Source of the DNA: an uncultured Chloroflexota bacterium
Lineage (GTDB): Bacteria; Chloroflexota; Anaerolineae; Caldilineales; Caldilineaceae
NCBI GenBank assembly: GCA_903879975.1
Contig: CAIRNL010000800.1
Coordinates: 1 to 13,409, forward strand
DNA length: 13,409 nt
Direction of reading: 5' to 3'
Under the pieces are notes generated by a model, which saw nothing but the letters and a program-made list of their open reading frames with translations, made no database searches and was not told the origin of the DNA. This document shows, piece after piece, positions 12,010 through 13,409 of this stretch. Every line of letters starts with the position of its first letter. The first letter of the stretch is position 1. The translations under genes were made by a program, and so were the position numbers.

Positions 12010-13409
12010 GTGAGAGCTGTGGTTCAGGACACTATCCCCAGCAGGCGACACCAGCGTTTCCGGGTAGTCGGGCTGCAAGGCATCGCCCTTGCACTGCTGG
12101 CGCTACATTTTTATGTGCGTACCCTCCCTACGACTGCCACGCCGATTCCTCCGCCGCAGAGCGCTGAAGCAGCCTGGTGGGGATTCTGGCCGGTCACCTA
12201 TCTGCCGGCGTGGGCCGTGCTGACAGGCGCCATTGCCACGTGCGCCCCGATTTTCCTCTATTGGGTTCAGGTGTTCAGGCCGGCACGCGGCCGGAGCCCC
12301 CATCGCCAGCCAACGAGCCGCGCAACGCACACGCTTTGGCTACAGCTGACTGCCGTGCTGCTCGTTGTGGCATTCTATCTCTTCCCGATCGTCCACACGC
12401 GCTGGGGGGATGCCTTCATGCTGGCCAAAGGCATCGCATTTCCCGACGCTGCGCTACGTCTGACTCGCTCCTGGCAGGCGCCGCTCGATGTCGCCCTGCA
12501 CAGCCAGATCTGGCTCTGGTTTCACGAGTCGATGGCGTGGCAAGATGCCATGCCTGTGTACCGCCTGCTCAGCCCCATCGCCGGCGCGCTCTATTTGCTG
12601 GTCGCCCTGGCGTTGAGCCGTCATCCGTTGCTGGCACCCGGCTGGGTCGGCTACGGCCTGTTGATCACCTTGGGCGTGCTGCAGCTCTTCTTCGGCTATG
12701 TTGAAAACTACAGCTTCGTTGCAGCCATTCTCCTCGCCTATCTCTGGGTTGGTCTGGCCGTCATCGAAGGGCGACGGCCGCTGTGGCTGGCAGCGGCCGT
12801 GCTGGCGCTCGCCAATGCCACTCACCCCAGCACGATCATTCTGGTGCCGAGCCTGCTCCTGCTGGGCGCAATCCGGTGGAAGTGGCGGACACCAAGCGGA
12901 AACCAAACGATTGGCGCCGTCGTTCTACAAGTCATGCTGCCCATGCTGCTGATTGGTGGATCGACCTTCTGGTTCATGGAAAGCAGCGGCCACGGTATCG
13001 TGACCCTGCTGACCACCGACCGCCCTGGTGGCGGCGATGCCCGGTGGTTTGTGCCGTTCACGGAGACGACGACCCGCTGGGAGCATTACACCCTGTTCAG
13101 TTGGCTGCACCTGCGCGACTGGTTGAACGGCCAGATGTTGGTTGCGCCGGCAGTGCTGCCTGCATTGGCCGTGTTGATGTTGTCCTGGTGGAGGGAACGC
13201 CGTACATGGATTGACGGGACGGAAACGCCCGCAGAAATGCGTGCCACGTTCGCAGCGACCGCCAGCTTTCTCGCCGTCGCCAGCGGATTCTACCTTCTGT
13301 TCACCTTGGTGTGGAATCCGGACTACGGTGGGCAGCGCGACTGGGATCTGTTCAGCCTGGCTGCGATTCCCACAACGCTCCTGCTGGCCGTGCTCCTGCC
13401 CAGGTTGCT
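12010..13409 (+). CDS. Large polytopic membrane protein, GT-C-like (3' end outside window)
   Basis: A frame starting at a GTG (12010) stays open to the window end, giving at least 466 residues. GAGGA (11998-12002) stands 7 nt upstream of the GTG and supports this start. I count roughly nine or ten membrane helices. Visible landmarks are a first helix near 20-37, a charged loop (90-106), HTRWGDAFMLAKG (129-141) just after a helix, LFFGYVENYSF (226-236), ANATHPSTI (268-276) and NPDYGGQRDWDLFSLAAIP (436-454). Acidic residues after an early helix and a late DWD in an outer loop recall lipid-sugar-dependent GT-C glycosyltransferases, but I do not recognise the family and the assignment is tentative. 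It follows a terminator, so it should have its own transcription or rely on read-through; I see no clear promoter in the short gap. Its neighbours, the SH3 lipoprotein and the DUF2723 protein, are also envelope proteins. Confidence 0.75.
   Translation, partial: MRAVVQDTIPSRRHQRFRVVGLQGIALALLALHFYVRTLPTTATPIPPPQSAEAAWWGFWPVTYLPAWAVLTGAIATCAPIFLYWVQVFRPARGRSPHRQPTSRATHTLWLQLTAVLLVVAFYLFPIVHTRWGDAFMLAKGIAFPDAALRLTRSWQAPLDVALHSQIWLWFHESMAWQDAMPVYRLLSPIAGALYLLVALALSRHPLLAPGWVGYGLLITLGVLQLFFGYVENYSFVAAILLAYLWVGLAVIEGRRPLWLAAAVLALANATHPSTIILVPSLLLLGAIRWKWRTPSGNQTIGAVVLQVMLPMLLIGGSTFWFMESSGHGIVTLLTTDRPGGGDARWFVPFTETTTRWEHYTLFSWLHLRDWLNGQMLVAPAVLPALAVLMLSWWRERRTWIDGTETPAEMRATFAATASFLAVASGFYLLFTLVWNPDYGGQRDWDLFSLAAIPTTLLLAVLLPRL

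Noticed and set aside
11026..12078. A 350-codon minus-strand frame over the SH3 lipoprotein
   Set aside because: The plus strand has a lipobox, two SH3 domains, a strong ribosome site and a terminator. The minus frame has none of these.

Overview
The window is GC-rich, gene-dense bacterial chromosome. Gene content and style suggest a Chloroflexota bacterium, probably of the Anaerolineae/Caldilineae type. The hints are lipoproteins with SH3 domains and Pro/Thr/Ala-rich linkers, a DUF2723 membrane protein, a Fn3-like surface protein with VPT-rich repeats, and extended -10 promoters. This placement is inference; there is no rRNA or other marker gene here. I see no CRISPR array, tRNA, rRNA, prophage or insertion sequence.

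Layout. (1) Bases 1-366 are the 3' end of a pyruvate kinase gene. (2) It converges on an Atg22/UMF1-like MFS transporter (455-1816, minus). (3) glyA, serine hydroxymethyltransferase (2052-3374, minus), is preceded by a good promoter and followed by a hairpin. (4) A forward pair follows: a thioredoxin-fold protein without its active-site cysteines (3823-4632) and a SCO1/SenC copper-chaperone lipoprotein (4660-5271). (5) A second forward pair is a repeat-rich membrane-anchored surface protein (5376-6626) and the 2H phosphodiesterase ThpR (6637-7239). (6) A divergent Amt/Rh-fold membrane protein (7324-8937, minus) lacks both histidines of the ammonium-conduction site. (7) A DUF2723 GT-C-like membrane protein (9107-10996) is preceded by a possible 13-codon coupled leader ORF. 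(8) A double-SH3 lipoprotein (11215-11913) has a long structured 5' leader and a clear intrinsic terminator. (9) A large polytopic membrane protein (12010 to the window end) has no family I can name.

The most unusual structure is a roughly 98-nt element found twice, at 1832-1929 (minus) and 3713-3811 (plus). Each copy lies immediately upstream of, and in the same orientation as, a different gene: the MFS transporter and the thioredoxin-like protein. The copies are about 80% identical by hand count, share a hairpin with a compensatory base-pair change, and keep a 13-nt loop block unchanged. They could be a mobile palindromic repeat or a shared structured leader RNA. Together they form inverted repeats around glyA.

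Functional links within the window are modest. The SCO protein would serve cytochrome oxidase CuA maturation, and its cysteine-less thioredoxin-fold neighbour is probably co-transcribed with it. The DUF2723 protein, the SH3 lipoprotein and the last membrane protein look like cell-envelope functions. Six candidate promoters share an extended -10 pattern of the form TGn-TAnnnT, and one of them implies a nearly leaderless transcript.
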